Positions 28,902 through 41,030 of a DNA stretch of 64,000 nucleotides are shown piece by piece. Source of the stretch: Aquilutibacter rugosus (GTDB lineage: Bacteria > Pseudomonadota > Gammaproteobacteria > Xanthomonadales > Xanthomonadaceae); contig NZ_JAZHBO010000002.1 in NCBI RefSeq assembly GCF_036541335.1, forward strand, positions 434,001 to 498,000, written 5' to 3'. The notes under the pieces are model-generated. The model had not been told where the DNA came from. It did not search any database and saw nothing but the letters and a program-made list of their open reading frames with translations. A program made the translations under genes and the position numbers. How positions within the stretch are numbered: position 1 is the stretch's first letter; each line of letters starts with the position of its first letter.

Positions 28902-30030
28902 ATGATCGAGTTGAATCCTGTCCGTCAGCGAATTGCCGATCTGCGTGAGCGGACGGAATCGCTGAGGGGGTACCTTTGACTTCGACAGCAAAGTCGAACG
29001 TCTAGAAGAAGTCAATCGCGAACTGGAGAGCCCCGATGTCTGGAATGACGCCGAACGGGCCCAGTCGCTGGGTCGTGAGCGTGCCTCGCTCGATCGGGTC
29101 GTCAGCGGCCTGAACGAACTGAGAGACGGTTTGAACGGCGCGGACGAGTTGCTTGAACTGGCCGAAATGGAATCCGACGAGGACACCGCACTGGCCGTCG
29201 TTGATGATCTCGATCGATTCACCAAGCACATCGAGCAGCTCGAGTTCCGCCGCATGTTCAGCGGCGAAATGGACTCCGCCAATGCCTTCGTTGATATCCA
29301 GGCCGGCGCCGGCGGTACCGAGGCACAGGATTGGGCCGAAATTCTGCTGCGCATGTATCTGCGCTGGGGCGAATCGCGCGGCTGGAAGGTCGAGCTGATG
29401 GAAGCCTCGGGCGGTGACGTGGCCGGCATCAAGTCCGCAACGCTCCGTGTCGAAGGCGAGTACGCCTACGGTTGGCTAAAGACAGAGACCGGTGTGCATC
29501 GTCTGGTCCGCAAGTCGCCGTTCGATAGCGACAACCGTCGCCATACCTCGTTTACTTCGCTGTTTGTCTCACCCGAGATCGACGACAAAATCGAGATTGA
29601 CATCAACCCGGCCGACCTTAAGACGGACGTTTATCGCGCTTCGGGTGCTGGCGGTCAGCACGTTAATAAAACCGAATCGGCAGTGCGGATCACGCACATC
29701 CCCAGTGGCATCGTGGTGGCCTGTCAGACCGAACGTTCGCAGCACGCTAACCGCGATCGCGCCATGAAAATGCTGGCGGCCAAGTTGTACGAAATGGAAC
29801 TGCTCAAGCGCAGCGCAGAAAAAGACGCGCTCGAGGCCACCAAGTCCGATATCGGCTGGGGCTCGCAGATCCGTAACTATGTTTTAGACCAATCGCGCAT
29901 CAAGGATCTGCGTACCGGCATCGAACGCACGGATACGCAAAAGGTTCTCGATGGCGATCTCGATGAATTTGTCGAAGCCAGCCTGAAAATGGGCCTCGAT
30001 GTCGGCTCCAAGCGCCCGGACCAGCTATGA
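28902..30030 (+). CDS. prfB: Peptide chain release factor 2 (programmed +1 frameshift)
   Basis: RF2 terminates translation at UGA and UAA. The gene is read in two frames: 28902-28976 encodes 25 codons ending CTT, immediately followed by an in-frame TGA at 28977-28979; a +1 shift continues at GAC 28978-28980 to 30030. The total product is about 375 residues. The shift site has the canonical internal Shine-Dalgarno AGGGGG, spacer TAC, and CTT-TGA-C. RF2 identity is confirmed by the SPF anticodon-like tripeptide in RKSPFDS and the catalytic GGQ in SGAGGQHVNKTES. Low RF2 stalls ribosomes at the UGA and allows the shift, so synthesis is self-regulated. It overlaps lysS by four bases. Confidence 0.96.
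28963..28980 (+). promoter_or_regulatory. prfB +1 frameshift signal
   Basis: AGGGGG followed by TAC CTT TGA C reproduces the well-known E. coli RF2 recoding site (AGGGGG TAT CTT TGA C) with one silent change in the spacer codon. The Shine-Dalgarno to CTT spacing of three bases is as required. Confidence 0.95.
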
Positions 30031-31559
30031 CCAGTAACTCTGAAACCAATGACAACCGCCCGGCAGCCGCTGCCGATGAGAACCAGCTGATCGCCGAGCG
30101 CCGTCGCAAGTTGGGCGAGCTGCGCGAGCAGGGCGTGGCCTTCCCCAATGATTTCCGTCGTGAGGATTACGCCGGCGATCTGCAGGCGCAGTATGCGGAC
30201 GTCGAACAATGGTCCGCAGAGGCTCTGGAGCAGCAGGCACATCGTGTGCAACTGGCCGGCCGTATGTTACTCAAGCGCGTAATGGGCAAAGCCAGCTTTG
30301 CACAGATTCGCGATGAGAGCGGCCCGATCCAGCTGTTCCTGCAAGCCAATGCACTGGGCGATGCCTACACGGCATTCAAAACCTGGGACGTCGGGGATAT
30401 TGTCGCAGCCGAGGGCGTACTGACCCGCACCAAGACCGGCGAACTGTCAGTCAAGGTCGACAGCCTGCGTCTGCTGACCAAGTCGCTGCGTCCCTTGCCG
30501 GATAAGTTCCATGGCCTGAGCGACGTGGAACAGCGCTACCGTCAGCGTTATGTCGATCTGATCGTCACGCCCGAAGCGCGCGATGTCTTTATCAAACGTT
30601 CGCAGATCATCCGGGCGATGCGCGAATGGCTTGATACCCGACGCTTCCTCGAGGTCGAGACGCCGATGATGCATTACATCCCCGGTGGCGCGACGGCCAA
30701 GCCCTTTACCACCCACCACAATGCGCTGGATCTCGATCTGTACCTGCGCGTCGCGCCGGAACTGTACCTGAAGCGCCTCGTCGTGGGCGGTATGGAGCGC
30801 GTCTACGAGATCAATCGCAACTTCCGTAACGAGGGCGTCTCGACTCGCCACAACCCCGAGTTCACCATGATGGAACTGTACGAGGCCTATGCCACGTACA
30901 ACGAGATCATGGACCTCACCGAAAACCTGATGCGCGATGTGGCGCAGTCGGTGTTCGGCGATACGCAAGTGGAGTGGGAGGGTCGCAGCATTGACTTGGG
31001 TCCCAAGTTCCGCCGTTGGTCCATGATCGACGCCGTGCTCGAGCTCAACCCCGAGATCCATGCCGATGACATCCGCAACGCCGAGGCGATGCGCGCTCAC
31101 TGCGCTCGCCTGGGCATCAAGGTCAAGCCGGGCTACGGTTGGGGCAAGCTGCTGCTGGAGATCTTCGAAGCCACAGTCGAGGAAACGCTGATCCAGCCGA
31201 CCTTCATTACGGAACACCCGGTCGAAGTGTCGCCGTTGGCTCGCGCTCGCGATCACGATCCGGAAGTCACCGATCGCTTCGAACTGTTTATCGGCGGCAA
31301 GGAAATGGCTAACGGTTTCTCCGAGCTCAACGATCCCGAAGATCAGGCCGCGCGTTTCATGGCCCAAGTCGATGCCAAGGATGCCGGTGATGATGAGGCG
31401 ATGCACTTCGATGCCGATTATATTCGTGCACTCGAGGTCGGTTTGCCGCCGACGGGTGGCCTGGGTATCGGTATTGATCGCTTTGTGATGCTGCTGACCG
31501 GCTCTGCATCCATTCGCGATGTACTGCTGTTCCCGTACATGCGTCCGCAAGCCGGTTAA
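30027..31559 (+). CDS. lysS: Lysine--tRNA ligase (class II)
   Basis: 510 residues. The N-terminal OB-fold (VQLAGRMLLKRVMGKASFAQIRDESGPIQLF) precedes a class II core with motif 2 YEINRNFRNEGVSTRHNPEFTMMELYEAY and motif 3 GLPPTGGLGIGIDRFVMLLT. The end IRDVLLFPYMRPQ is characteristic of LysRS. The ATG overlaps the prfB stop (ATGA). The prfB-lysS pair is common in proteobacteria and belongs to the rpf neighbourhood in Xanthomonas. A bidirectional terminator follows. Confidence 0.97.
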   Translation: MTSNSETNDNRPAAAADENQLIAERRRKLGELREQGVAFPNDFRREDYAGDLQAQYADVEQWSAEALEQQAHRVQLAGRMLLKRVMGKASFAQIRDESGPIQLFLQANALGDAYTAFKTWDVGDIVAAEGVLTRTKTGELSVKVDSLRLLTKSLRPLPDKFHGLSDVEQRYRQRYVDLIVTPEARDVFIKRSQIIRAMREWLDTRRFLEVETPMMHYIPGGATAKPFTTHHNALDLDLYLRVAPELYLKRLVVGGMERVYEINRNFRNEGVSTRHNPEFTMMELYEAYATYNEIMDLTENLMRDVAQSVFGDTQVEWEGRSIDLGPKFRRWSMIDAVLELNPEIHADDIRNAEAMRAHCARLGIKVKPGYGWGKLLLEIFEATVEETLIQPTFITEHPVEVSPLARARDHDPEVTDRFELFIGGKEMANGFSELNDPEDQAARFMAQVDAKDAGDDEAMHFDADYIRALEVGLPPTGGLGIGIDRFVMLLTGSASIRDVLLFPYMRPQAG

Positions 31560-31587
31560 GACCGGATCTCGACCGCAAGACCAAAGA

Positions 31588-31619
31588 AAAACCGCCCGAT
31601 GGAATCGGGCGGTTTTTTT
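31588..31619. terminator. Bidirectional terminator between lysS and the rpfB/fadD gene
   Basis: AAAACCGCCCGAT (31588-31600) pairs perfectly with ATCGGGCGGTTTT (31604-31616) around GGA, with A and T runs outside the stem on both sides. It ends two convergent genes and lies where the rpfG-rpfC-rpfF genes would be in Xanthomonas. Confidence 0.92.
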
Positions 31620-31649
31620 ACAGGCCAGACAGGCTTGCGAGCGCGCGGG

Positions 31650-33332
31650 TTACTGCTTAGCCAGTTCGCGCTCACGCAGCTCACGGTGCAGAATCTTGCC
31701 GACGTTGGTCTTGGGCAGTTCGGTCACGAACTCGACATGACGTGGACGCTTGTAGCCCGTCAGACTGCCGTGCGCGTATTCCTTGACTTGTGCCTCGGTT
31801 ATCGAAGGATCCTTACGGACCACAAAGAGCTTGACCGCCTCGCCGGAATGCTCATCTGGCACGCCGATTGCAGCCGCTTCGAGAATGCCGGGCATCGCGA
31901 CCATCACGCCTTCGATTTCATTCGGGTATACATTGAAACCGGAGACCAGAATCATGTCCTTTTTACGGTCAACGATATAGAAGTAGCCTGCTTCGTCCAT
32001 GCGGGCAATATCTCCCGTACGCAGCCAGCCGTCGGCCGACAGTACCTTTGCAGTTTCTTCCGGACGTTGCCAGTATTCCTTCATGACCTGAGGGCCCTTA
32101 ATGCAGAGCTCACCCGGGTTGCCGGTAGGAACCTCATTGCCTTCCTCATCGATGATGCGGGCGTCGGTCGAAGGAATGGGCAAGCCAATAGCGCCGTTGT
32201 ATTCGGCCAGCGTGACCGGATTGATCACTGCAGCCGGCGAGGTTTCGGTCAGACCGTAGGCTTCGACTAGCGTGCAGCCCGTGGTCTTCTTCCAGCGTTC
32301 TGCTACGGCGCGCTGCACGGCCATGCCCCCGCCCAGGCTGATATGCAGTCGTGAGAAATCGAGCTCGCTGAAACCGGCCGTATTCAGCAGTCCGTTGAAC
32401 AGTGTGTTCACGCCGGTGATTGCGGTGAAGTTGGATTTCTTCAGTTCTTTAATAAAGCCCGGCATATCGCGCGGATTGGTGATCATCCAGTTCAGACCGC
32501 CGAACTTCATAAATACCAGGCTGTTCGCCGTCAGTGCAAAGATGTGATACAGCGGCAAGGCGGTGATGATGATTTCCTTGCCCATTTCGACATTCCGTCC
32601 GACCCAGGCCGACGCCTGTTGCATATTGGCGATCATGTTGCGATGGGTCAGCACAGCACCTTTGGCCACACCGGTAGTGCCGCCGGTGTACTGCAGGAAA
32701 GCAGTGTCACCGTGTTCAACCTTCGGGCGCGAACAGTTCTGTGCTTTTCCGGCCGCCAGTGCATCGTTAAAACGAATCGCACCCGGGATCGAGTAGGCCG
32801 GCACCATCTTCTTGATGCGTTTGACGACGAAGTTGACGATGGGTCGCTTCAGGCCGCTGAGCTGATCACCAAGACCCGACGTGATGATGTGCGGTACCTT
32901 GAGTTCTTTCAGCACCGTCTCTACCGTGGCACCAAAGTTGTCCAGCACTACAACGGCTTTAGCACCCGAGTCCTGCAGCTGATGCTTGAGTTCGCGCGGC
33001 GTATATAGCGGGTTGGTATTGACCACTACCAGACCGGCACGCAAGGCACCGAACAGCGCAATCGGATACTGCAGACAGTTCGGCATCATCAGCACGATGC
33101 GATCGCCTTTCTTCAACCCGAGCTTGCACTCCAGAAACGCAGCAAACTGCGCTACCCGCTGATCCAGTTCCGTATAGGTAAGCGTTGTACCCATGTTGTG
33201 GAAGGCCGGACGGTCTGCGTAGTTGCGTACCGCCTCATCGAATACATCGTTGACGCTGCTGAACTCATTGAGATCAATTTCAGCGGGGACGCCTTCCGGA
33301 TAACTGGAAAGCCAAGGTTTAGAGTCCGTCAT
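31650..33332 (-). CDS. rpfB: Long-chain fatty-acyl-CoA ligase (FadD/RpfB type)
   Basis: An ATP-dependent acyl-CoA synthetase of 560 residues. The AMP-binding P-loop is QYTGGTTGVAKGAVLTHRN, the A5 motif is VEAYGLTETSPAA, the FACS signature region is DGWLRTGDIARMDEAGYFYIVDRKKDMILVSGFNVYPNEIE, and the catalytic lysine is in LPKTNVGKILHREL. The start at 33332 avoids a longer unlikely N-terminus. The position next to acnA and acnB matches Xanthomonas rpfB, which activates and helps turn over DSF fatty acids. The DSF synthase gene rpfF, normally adjacent, is missing here, so a housekeeping FadD role is more likely. Confidence 0.9.
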   Translation of the reverse strand: MTDSKPWLSSYPEGVPAEIDLNEFSSVNDVFDEAVRNYADRPAFHNMGTTLTYTELDQRVAQFAAFLECKLGLKKGDRIVLMMPNCLQYPIALFGALRAGLVVVNTNPLYTPRELKHQLQDSGAKAVVVLDNFGATVETVLKELKVPHIITSGLGDQLSGLKRPIVNFVVKRIKKMVPAYSIPGAIRFNDALAAGKAQNCSRPKVEHGDTAFLQYTGGTTGVAKGAVLTHRNMIANMQQASAWVGRNVEMGKEIIITALPLYHIFALTANSLVFMKFGGLNWMITNPRDMPGFIKELKKSNFTAITGVNTLFNGLLNTAGFSELDFSRLHISLGGGMAVQRAVAERWKKTTGCTLVEAYGLTETSPAAVINPVTLAEYNGAIGLPIPSTDARIIDEEGNEVPTGNPGELCIKGPQVMKEYWQRPEETAKVLSADGWLRTGDIARMDEAGYFYIVDRKKDMILVSGFNVYPNEIEGVMVAMPGILEAAAIGVPDEHSGEAVKLFVVRKDPSITEAQVKEYAHGSLTGYKRPRHVEFVTELPKTNVGKILHRELRERELAKQ

Positions 33333-33465
33333 AATGCGGGGCTGTTCCTTGCAGGAGAAAGTGGATTTTCGGCCGAATTCGACACGTATTGCAGTGAGAT
33401 TACGGTACCCGTCCGCATTTATCAACAGTTAACATACGGGCTTGTACAGCGTTGCAACGCAACAT

Positions 33466-36219
<2,754 letters not shown>

Positions 36220-36308
36220 GGAAATCTCCGTCAGAATCGGGGGCTTTACGCATGATAGCGCGAGCCGTGTTTACTGGGCGGTAAGAGTGAGTCGGCACTG
36301 GCGAGAAA

Positions 36309-36324
36309 TTGCCGAATCTGGCAA
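36309..36324. promoter_or_regulatory. Inverted repeat TTGCC-N6-GGCAA in the acnA/acnB control region
   Basis: The dyad lies about 55 bases before the acnB ATG, immediately ahead of AAAATAG, which could be a -10. It could be a binding site for a metabolic regulator, but none is identified. Confidence 0.3.
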
Positions 36325-36378
36325 AATAGATGGGTTAAGCGGCGCCTGTCGCCGCCTCCGTCAGAGAAAGGAAACGAC

Positions 36379-38967
36379 ATGCTTCAAGCTTACCGTCAAC
36401 ACGTTGCGGATCGCGCCGCAATGGGTGTTCCGCCGCTGCCCCTGACCGCTCAGCAAACGAGCGAACTGGTCGGCCTGATCAAGAATCCGCCGGCCGGTGA
36501 GGGCGAATACCTGCTGGATTTGCTGACTAATCGTGTGCCTGCCGGTGTCGATGACGCCGCCTTCGTCAAGGCCTCGTATTTGGCCGCTATTGCCAAGGGC
36601 ACTGAAACCAATCCGCTGATCTCGCGTACGCGTGCGACCGAACTGCTGGGCACCATGCTCGGCGGTTACAACGTCGCTCCGCTGATTGAGCTGCTGCCCG
36701 ATGCCGAAGTCGGCACCGTCGCCGCCGATGCACTCAAGCACACCTTGCTGGTGTTCGATGCATTCCACGATGTGCAGGAGCTGGCCAAGTCGGGCAATGC
36801 CAATGCCAAGGCCGTGCTGCAATCCTGGGCCGATGCCGAGTGGTTCACCTCACGTCCCGAAGTGCCGCACGCGCTGACCGTTACGGTCTTCAAAGTCCCC
36901 GGCGAAACCAATACCGACGACCTGTCGCCGGCCCCCGATGCCACCACGCGTCCTGACATTCCGTTGCACGCGCTGGCCATGCTCAAGAACAAGCGTGAAA
37001 ACGCTCCGTTCGTGCCGGAACAGGATGGCGTCCGCGGTCCCATCCAAGCTCTGCAGGATCTGAAGGACAAGGGCCACATGGTTGCCTACGTGGGCGACGT
37101 GGTCGGTACCGGTTCCTCGCGCAAGTCGGCTACCAACTCAGTGCTGTGGTGGACCGGTGATGACATTCCGTTCATTCCGAACAAGCGCTTCGGCGGTGTC
37201 TGTCTGGGTAGCAAGATCGCCCCTATCTTTTACAACACCATGGAAGACGCCGGCGCCCTGCCGATCGAACTCGATGTCTCCGACATGAACATGGGTGATG
37301 TCATTGAGTTGCGTCCTTACGATGGCGTCGCCCTCAAAGACGGCAAGGAAATCGCCAAGTTCGAACTCAAGTCCGAAGTCCTGCTGGACGAAGTGCGCGC
37401 CGGTGGCCGTATTCCGCTGATCATCGGTCGCGGTCTGACGGCCAAGGCCCGCGAAGCTCTGGGCCTGCCGGCTTCGGATCTGTTCCGTCTGCCGCACAAC
37501 CCGGCCGATTCGGGCAAGGGCTACACGCTGGCTCAAAAGATGGTCGGCAAGGCCTGCGGTCTACCTGAAGGCAAGGGCGTCCGTCCGGGCACCTACTGCG
37601 AACCGCGCATGACCTCGGTCGGCTCGCAAGACACCACCGGTCCGATGACCCGCGACGAACTGAAGGATCTGGCTTGCCTCGGCTTCAGCGCCGATCTGGT
37701 GATGCAGTCGTTCTGCCACACTGCTGCTTATCCCAAGCCCGTTGACGTGATCACGCATCACACGCTGCCGGACTTCATCTCCAACCGCGGCGGTATTTCG
37801 CTGCGTCCGGGCGATGGCATCATCCACAGCTGGTTGAACCGCATGCTGCTGCCCGACACGGTCGGTACCGGCGGTGACTCGCACACCCGTTTCCCCATTG
37901 GTATTTCGTTCCCGGCCGGTTCGGGTCTGGTCGCATTCGCCGCAGCCACCGGTGTCATGCCGCTGGACATGCCGGAATCCGTGCTGGTTCGCTTCAAGGG
38001 CGAGATGCAACCGGGCGTCACCCTGCGTGACCTGGTCAATGCCATCCCGCTGTATGCCATCAAGCAGGACCTGCTGACGGTTGCCAAGCAAGGTAAAAAG
38101 AACATCTTCTCGGGCCGCATCCTCGAGATCGAAGGCCTGCCGCAACTCAAGATCGAACAAGCCTTCGAACTGACCGATGCCTCGGCCGAACGTTCGGCTG
38201 CCGGTTGTACAGTCAAGCTCGACAAGGAACCGATCATTGAATACCTCAACAGCAACATCGCGCTGCTGCGCTGGATGATTGCCGAGGGCTATTCCGATCC
38301 GCGTTCGCTGCAACGTCGTATCGACGCCATGGAAGCCTGGGTTGCCAATCCGCAACTCATGGAAGGCGATGCCGATGCCGAATACGCTGCCGTGATCGAA
38401 ATTGATCTCAACGAAATCGTCGAGCCGATCGTGGCTTGCCCGAACGATCCCGATGACGTCAAGACGCTGTCCGATGTCGCCGGCAGCAAGATCGACGAAG
38501 TGTTCATCGGCTCGTGCATGACCAACATCGGTCACTTCCGCGCTGCTGCCAAGCTGCTCAACGGCGAGCGTGATATCCCGACCCGTCTGTGGGTCGCTCC
38601 GCCGACCAAGATGGACGCATCCGAACTGACCGACGAAGGCGTTTACGCCACCTTTGGTACCGCCGGTGCCCGTATGGAAATGCCGGGTTGCTCCTTGTGC
38701 ATGGGCAACCAGGCACAGGCTCGCGAAGGCGCTACGGTGTTCTCGACCTCGACCCGTAACTTCCCGAACCGTCTGGGCCGCAACACCAACGTGTATCTGG
38801 GCTCGGCCGAACTGGCTGCCATCTGCTCGCGTCTGGGCCGCATCCCGACCCGCGAAGAGTACATGGCTGAAATCGAAGTAGTGAATCAGCAAGGTGCTGA
38901 GATCTACCGTTACATGAACTTCGATCAGATCCCGGAGTACCGTGATGCCGTGAGCAAGGTTGCATAA
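36379..38967 (+). CDS. acnB: Aconitate hydratase B (RpfA in Xanthomonas)
   Basis: An 862-residue AcnB-type aconitase, the main TCA-cycle enzyme interconverting citrate and isocitrate. It begins with the HEAT-like N-terminal domain special to AcnB (MLQAYRQHVADRAAMGVPPLPLTAQQ), then the swivel domain early in the chain (VGTGSSRKSATNSVLWW). GTGGDSHTRFPIGISFPAGSG and the cluster-binding GCSLCMGNQAQ are intact. In Xanthomonas the gene next to rpfB, rpfA, encodes this enzyme and has been tied to iron-dependent regulation. SD GAAAGGAAA is strong. Confidence 0.97.
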   Translation: MLQAYRQHVADRAAMGVPPLPLTAQQTSELVGLIKNPPAGEGEYLLDLLTNRVPAGVDDAAFVKASYLAAIAKGTETNPLISRTRATELLGTMLGGYNVAPLIELLPDAEVGTVAADALKHTLLVFDAFHDVQELAKSGNANAKAVLQSWADAEWFTSRPEVPHALTVTVFKVPGETNTDDLSPAPDATTRPDIPLHALAMLKNKRENAPFVPEQDGVRGPIQALQDLKDKGHMVAYVGDVVGTGSSRKSATNSVLWWTGDDIPFIPNKRFGGVCLGSKIAPIFYNTMEDAGALPIELDVSDMNMGDVIELRPYDGVALKDGKEIAKFELKSEVLLDEVRAGGRIPLIIGRGLTAKAREALGLPASDLFRLPHNPADSGKGYTLAQKMVGKACGLPEGKGVRPGTYCEPRMTSVGSQDTTGPMTRDELKDLACLGFSADLVMQSFCHTAAYPKPVDVITHHTLPDFISNRGGISLRPGDGIIHSWLNRMLLPDTVGTGGDSHTRFPIGISFPAGSGLVAFAAATGVMPLDMPESVLVRFKGEMQPGVTLRDLVNAIPLYAIKQDLLTVAKQGKKNIFSGRILEIEGLPQLKIEQAFELTDASAERSAAGCTVKLDKEPIIEYLNSNIALLRWMIAEGYSDPRSLQRRIDAMEAWVANPQLMEGDADAEYAAVIEIDLNEIVEPIVACPNDPDDVKTLSDVAGSKIDEVFIGSCMTNIGHFRAAAKLLNGERDIPTRLWVAPPTKMDASELTDEGVYATFGTAGARMEMPGCSLCMGNQAQAREGATVFSTSTRNFPNRLGRNTNVYLGSAELAAICSRLGRIPTREEYMAEIEVVNQQGAEIYRYMNFDQIPEYRDAVSKVA

Positions 38968-39091
38968 CCCGACTCGCTAATTCGCGATAGGATAGGGCCA
39001 TGAAGCGCATACCCAATGCCTTGATGGCCCTTTTCTTTGCAGCACGTTCTGATGATTGGGCTGCCGTGTCGACCGTTTCCCGCTTGTGACA

Positions 39092-40036
39092 ATGCGGCGC
39101 AGACCGCTGGGTAACAGTGGTATCTCACTTACTGAGATTGGTTTCGGGGCTTCCGGGTTCTGGGGGGACTCCCGTTTTCCGGAACTCATGGCCGGCAAGG
39201 TGCTGCACGCCGTTGCCGACGCGGGCATTCGCTTTATTGATACCGGCCGCAATTACAGCGGCTTTCATGCGGAGCCGCGCTTAGGCCGCTTGCTGCAACC
39301 GATTTTTCGCCAAGTACCGCGGGATCAGTGGATCCTCTCATCCAAGGGCGGCACGCTAACGCCGGCCGGCGCACTCAGCAATCTCTGGACTCGCGAGCGT
39401 AAAGATTTCTCACTGGCCAATATTCAAGCGGGCATCGAGCAGTCGATTGCAAACCTGCAATGCGGCTATCTGGATCTGTACTTCCTGCATGGATTCACGC
39501 AGGCCGATGCCAACGATGAACTGTTGCGCGGTCTGCAGAACCTGCGGGCTAACGGCCGTATTCGTGCCATCGGCGTGAACACGCATACCGAGGCGGACAT
39601 GCAGTGGCTGTGTGCGCATCGCGATGTGTTTGATGTCGCGCTGATTGACTACAGTCCTGCTGCACGCCATCGCGAAGCCATCATCGCGCGGATGCATCAG
39701 GCCGGACTCGGCGTCATCGCCGGCACCGTGCTGGCGCAAGGCCATGTGTTGCCGCCACGCCGCGTGCGCAGTCAAAAGGATCTCTGGTATCTGGCGCGTG
39801 CGTCGCTGAAGCCGTCAGCACGTCGCCTGTCCGAGGCCGCAGGGCCCGTTCGCGAGATCCTATCCGCGCAGAGTGAGATGACGCCCGCCCAGGCGGCCTT
39901 CGCTTACGTGCTGGAGAATGCAGCGATCAGCAGCGCGGTGTTCGGCAGCGCCGATGTCGCACACGTCCGTGAGATTGCCTACGCCTCAGGCAAACAGCTG
40001 TCGCCCGAACTTATGGCAGCGATTCGTCGATCCTGA
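39092..40036 (+). CDS. Aldo/keto reductase family protein
   Basis: A 314-residue TIM-barrel oxidoreductase. MRRRPLGNSGISLTEIGFGASGFWG is the usual AKR opening. DTGRNYSG takes the place of the DTAxxYG motif with its catalytic Asp and Tyr, SSKGG holds the lysine, and LQCGYLDLYFLHGFTQ replaces the usual D-x-x-x-x-H core. This resembles the L-fucose/D-threo-aldose dehydrogenase-like branch; the substrate is unknown. ATG 39092 was preferred over an earlier in-frame ATG at 39056 because homologues begin at the MxxRxLGxSG strand. Its last 26 bases overlap the convergent acuI gene. Confidence 0.8.
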   Translation: MRRRPLGNSGISLTEIGFGASGFWGDSRFPELMAGKVLHAVADAGIRFIDTGRNYSGFHAEPRLGRLLQPIFRQVPRDQWILSSKGGTLTPAGALSNLWTRERKDFSLANIQAGIEQSIANLQCGYLDLYFLHGFTQADANDELLRGLQNLRANGRIRAIGVNTHTEADMQWLCAHRDVFDVALIDYSPAARHREAIIARMHQAGLGVIAGTVLAQGHVLPPRRVRSQKDLWYLARASLKPSARRLSEAAGPVREILSAQSEMTPAQAAFAYVLENAAISSAVFGSADVAHVREIAYASGKQLSPELMAAIRRS

Positions 40037-41009
40037 CCAGCGTACGGCCCAAGGAGCCTCCGGCCAGCATGCGTTCAAACACGGAGGGCAGGGTTTCTAG
40101 AGTGACCTCCTGCGTGCACATGGCGTCGAGTTGCCTAGGCTTCCAAGGGCCCGCCAGACGCTCCCAGATCGCATCGCGAATGTCTCTGGCGGTTCCGGCC
40201 GAGGCGACACCCAGCAGACTCACACCGCGGATGATAAACGGCATCACGGTGATGGGCAGATCGGCAGTAGCCGCAAGGCCGGCCGAGGCGACATTGCCGT
40301 AATGTGCGGTCTGGGCGATCAGGCTTGCCAGCATCGGGCCACCGACATTATCCAAGCCACCGCCAAAGCGTGCGGATTCCATCGGGCGTTGGGTGTTCAG
40401 TGCCTCACGTCCGACGATCTCGGTCGCACCCAGCGAGCGCAGATAATCGGCCTGTTCGGGCTTGCCGCTAATTGCGCATACATCGAATCCGGCCTGACTG
40501 AAGATGGCACAAGCCATGGATCCCACGCCGCCGGTAGCGCCGGTCACGGCCAGCGGCCCCATCGTCGGGGATTGACGGTTTTCGATCATGCGAAACAATG
40601 CCAGCGCTGCCGTAAAACCGGCGGTGCCGAGAATCATCGCCTCGCGCAGAGTCATGCCCTCGGGCAAACGGATCGTCCATTCCGACTGCAGACGAGCAAA
40701 CTGCGCGTAACCGCCGTCGCGCGTTTCACTGAGACCGCTACCGGTGCACAGGACGGCATCGCCTTCGCGGAACTGCGGATCGCTTGATGCAACCACATAA
40801 CCCGCCACATCAATACCGCCGTTTAAAGGAAACTGACGTAGGATCTTGCCGCGACCGGTACCGGCGAGCGCATCCTTGTAGTTCACCGACGAATAGGCAA
40901 CGCGAATCACCACCTCGCCGGGGCTGAGCTGGTCAATTGTCATCGGCTCGAGACCGGCGCGGTAGCCCTGTTCGTCGCTGTGAATGCGGAAGGCATTGAA
41001 TGTCGTCAT
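40011..41009 (-). CDS. acuI: Zinc-free MDR quinone/acrylyl-CoA reductase (YhdH/AcuI family)
   Basis: A 332-residue NADPH-dependent medium-chain reductase. The family markers are VAYSSVNYKDALAGTGRGKI (substrate side), GIDVAGYV, and the coenzyme-binding VTGATGGVGSMACAIFSQAGF. No structural zinc cysteines are present, which fits YhdH/AcuI, enzymes that reduce acryloyl-CoA or similar enoyl compounds. The ATG is 21 bases after the stop of the LOG-family gene, so the two form an operon. The 3' end overlaps the aldo/keto reductase gene tail to tail. Confidence 0.88.
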   Translation of the reverse strand: MTTFNAFRIHSDEQGYRAGLEPMTIDQLSPGEVVIRVAYSSVNYKDALAGTGRGKILRQFPLNGGIDVAGYVVASSDPQFREGDAVLCTGSGLSETRDGGYAQFARLQSEWTIRLPEGMTLREAMILGTAGFTAALALFRMIENRQSPTMGPLAVTGATGGVGSMACAIFSQAGFDVCAISGKPEQADYLRSLGATEIVGREALNTQRPMESARFGGGLDNVGGPMLASLIAQTAHYGNVASAGLAATADLPITVMPFIIRGVSLLGVASAGTARDIRDAIWERLAGPWKPRQLDAMCTQEVTLETLPSVFERMLAGGSLGRTLVRIDESLP

Positions 41010-41030
41010 GGCATGAGGCTCCGAAACGTT

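Noticed and set aside
39001..39090. 29-codon frame (MKRIPNALMALFF...) between acnB and the aldo/keto reductase
   Set aside because: It has no ribosome-binding site and no resemblance to known peptides, and it is too short to support.
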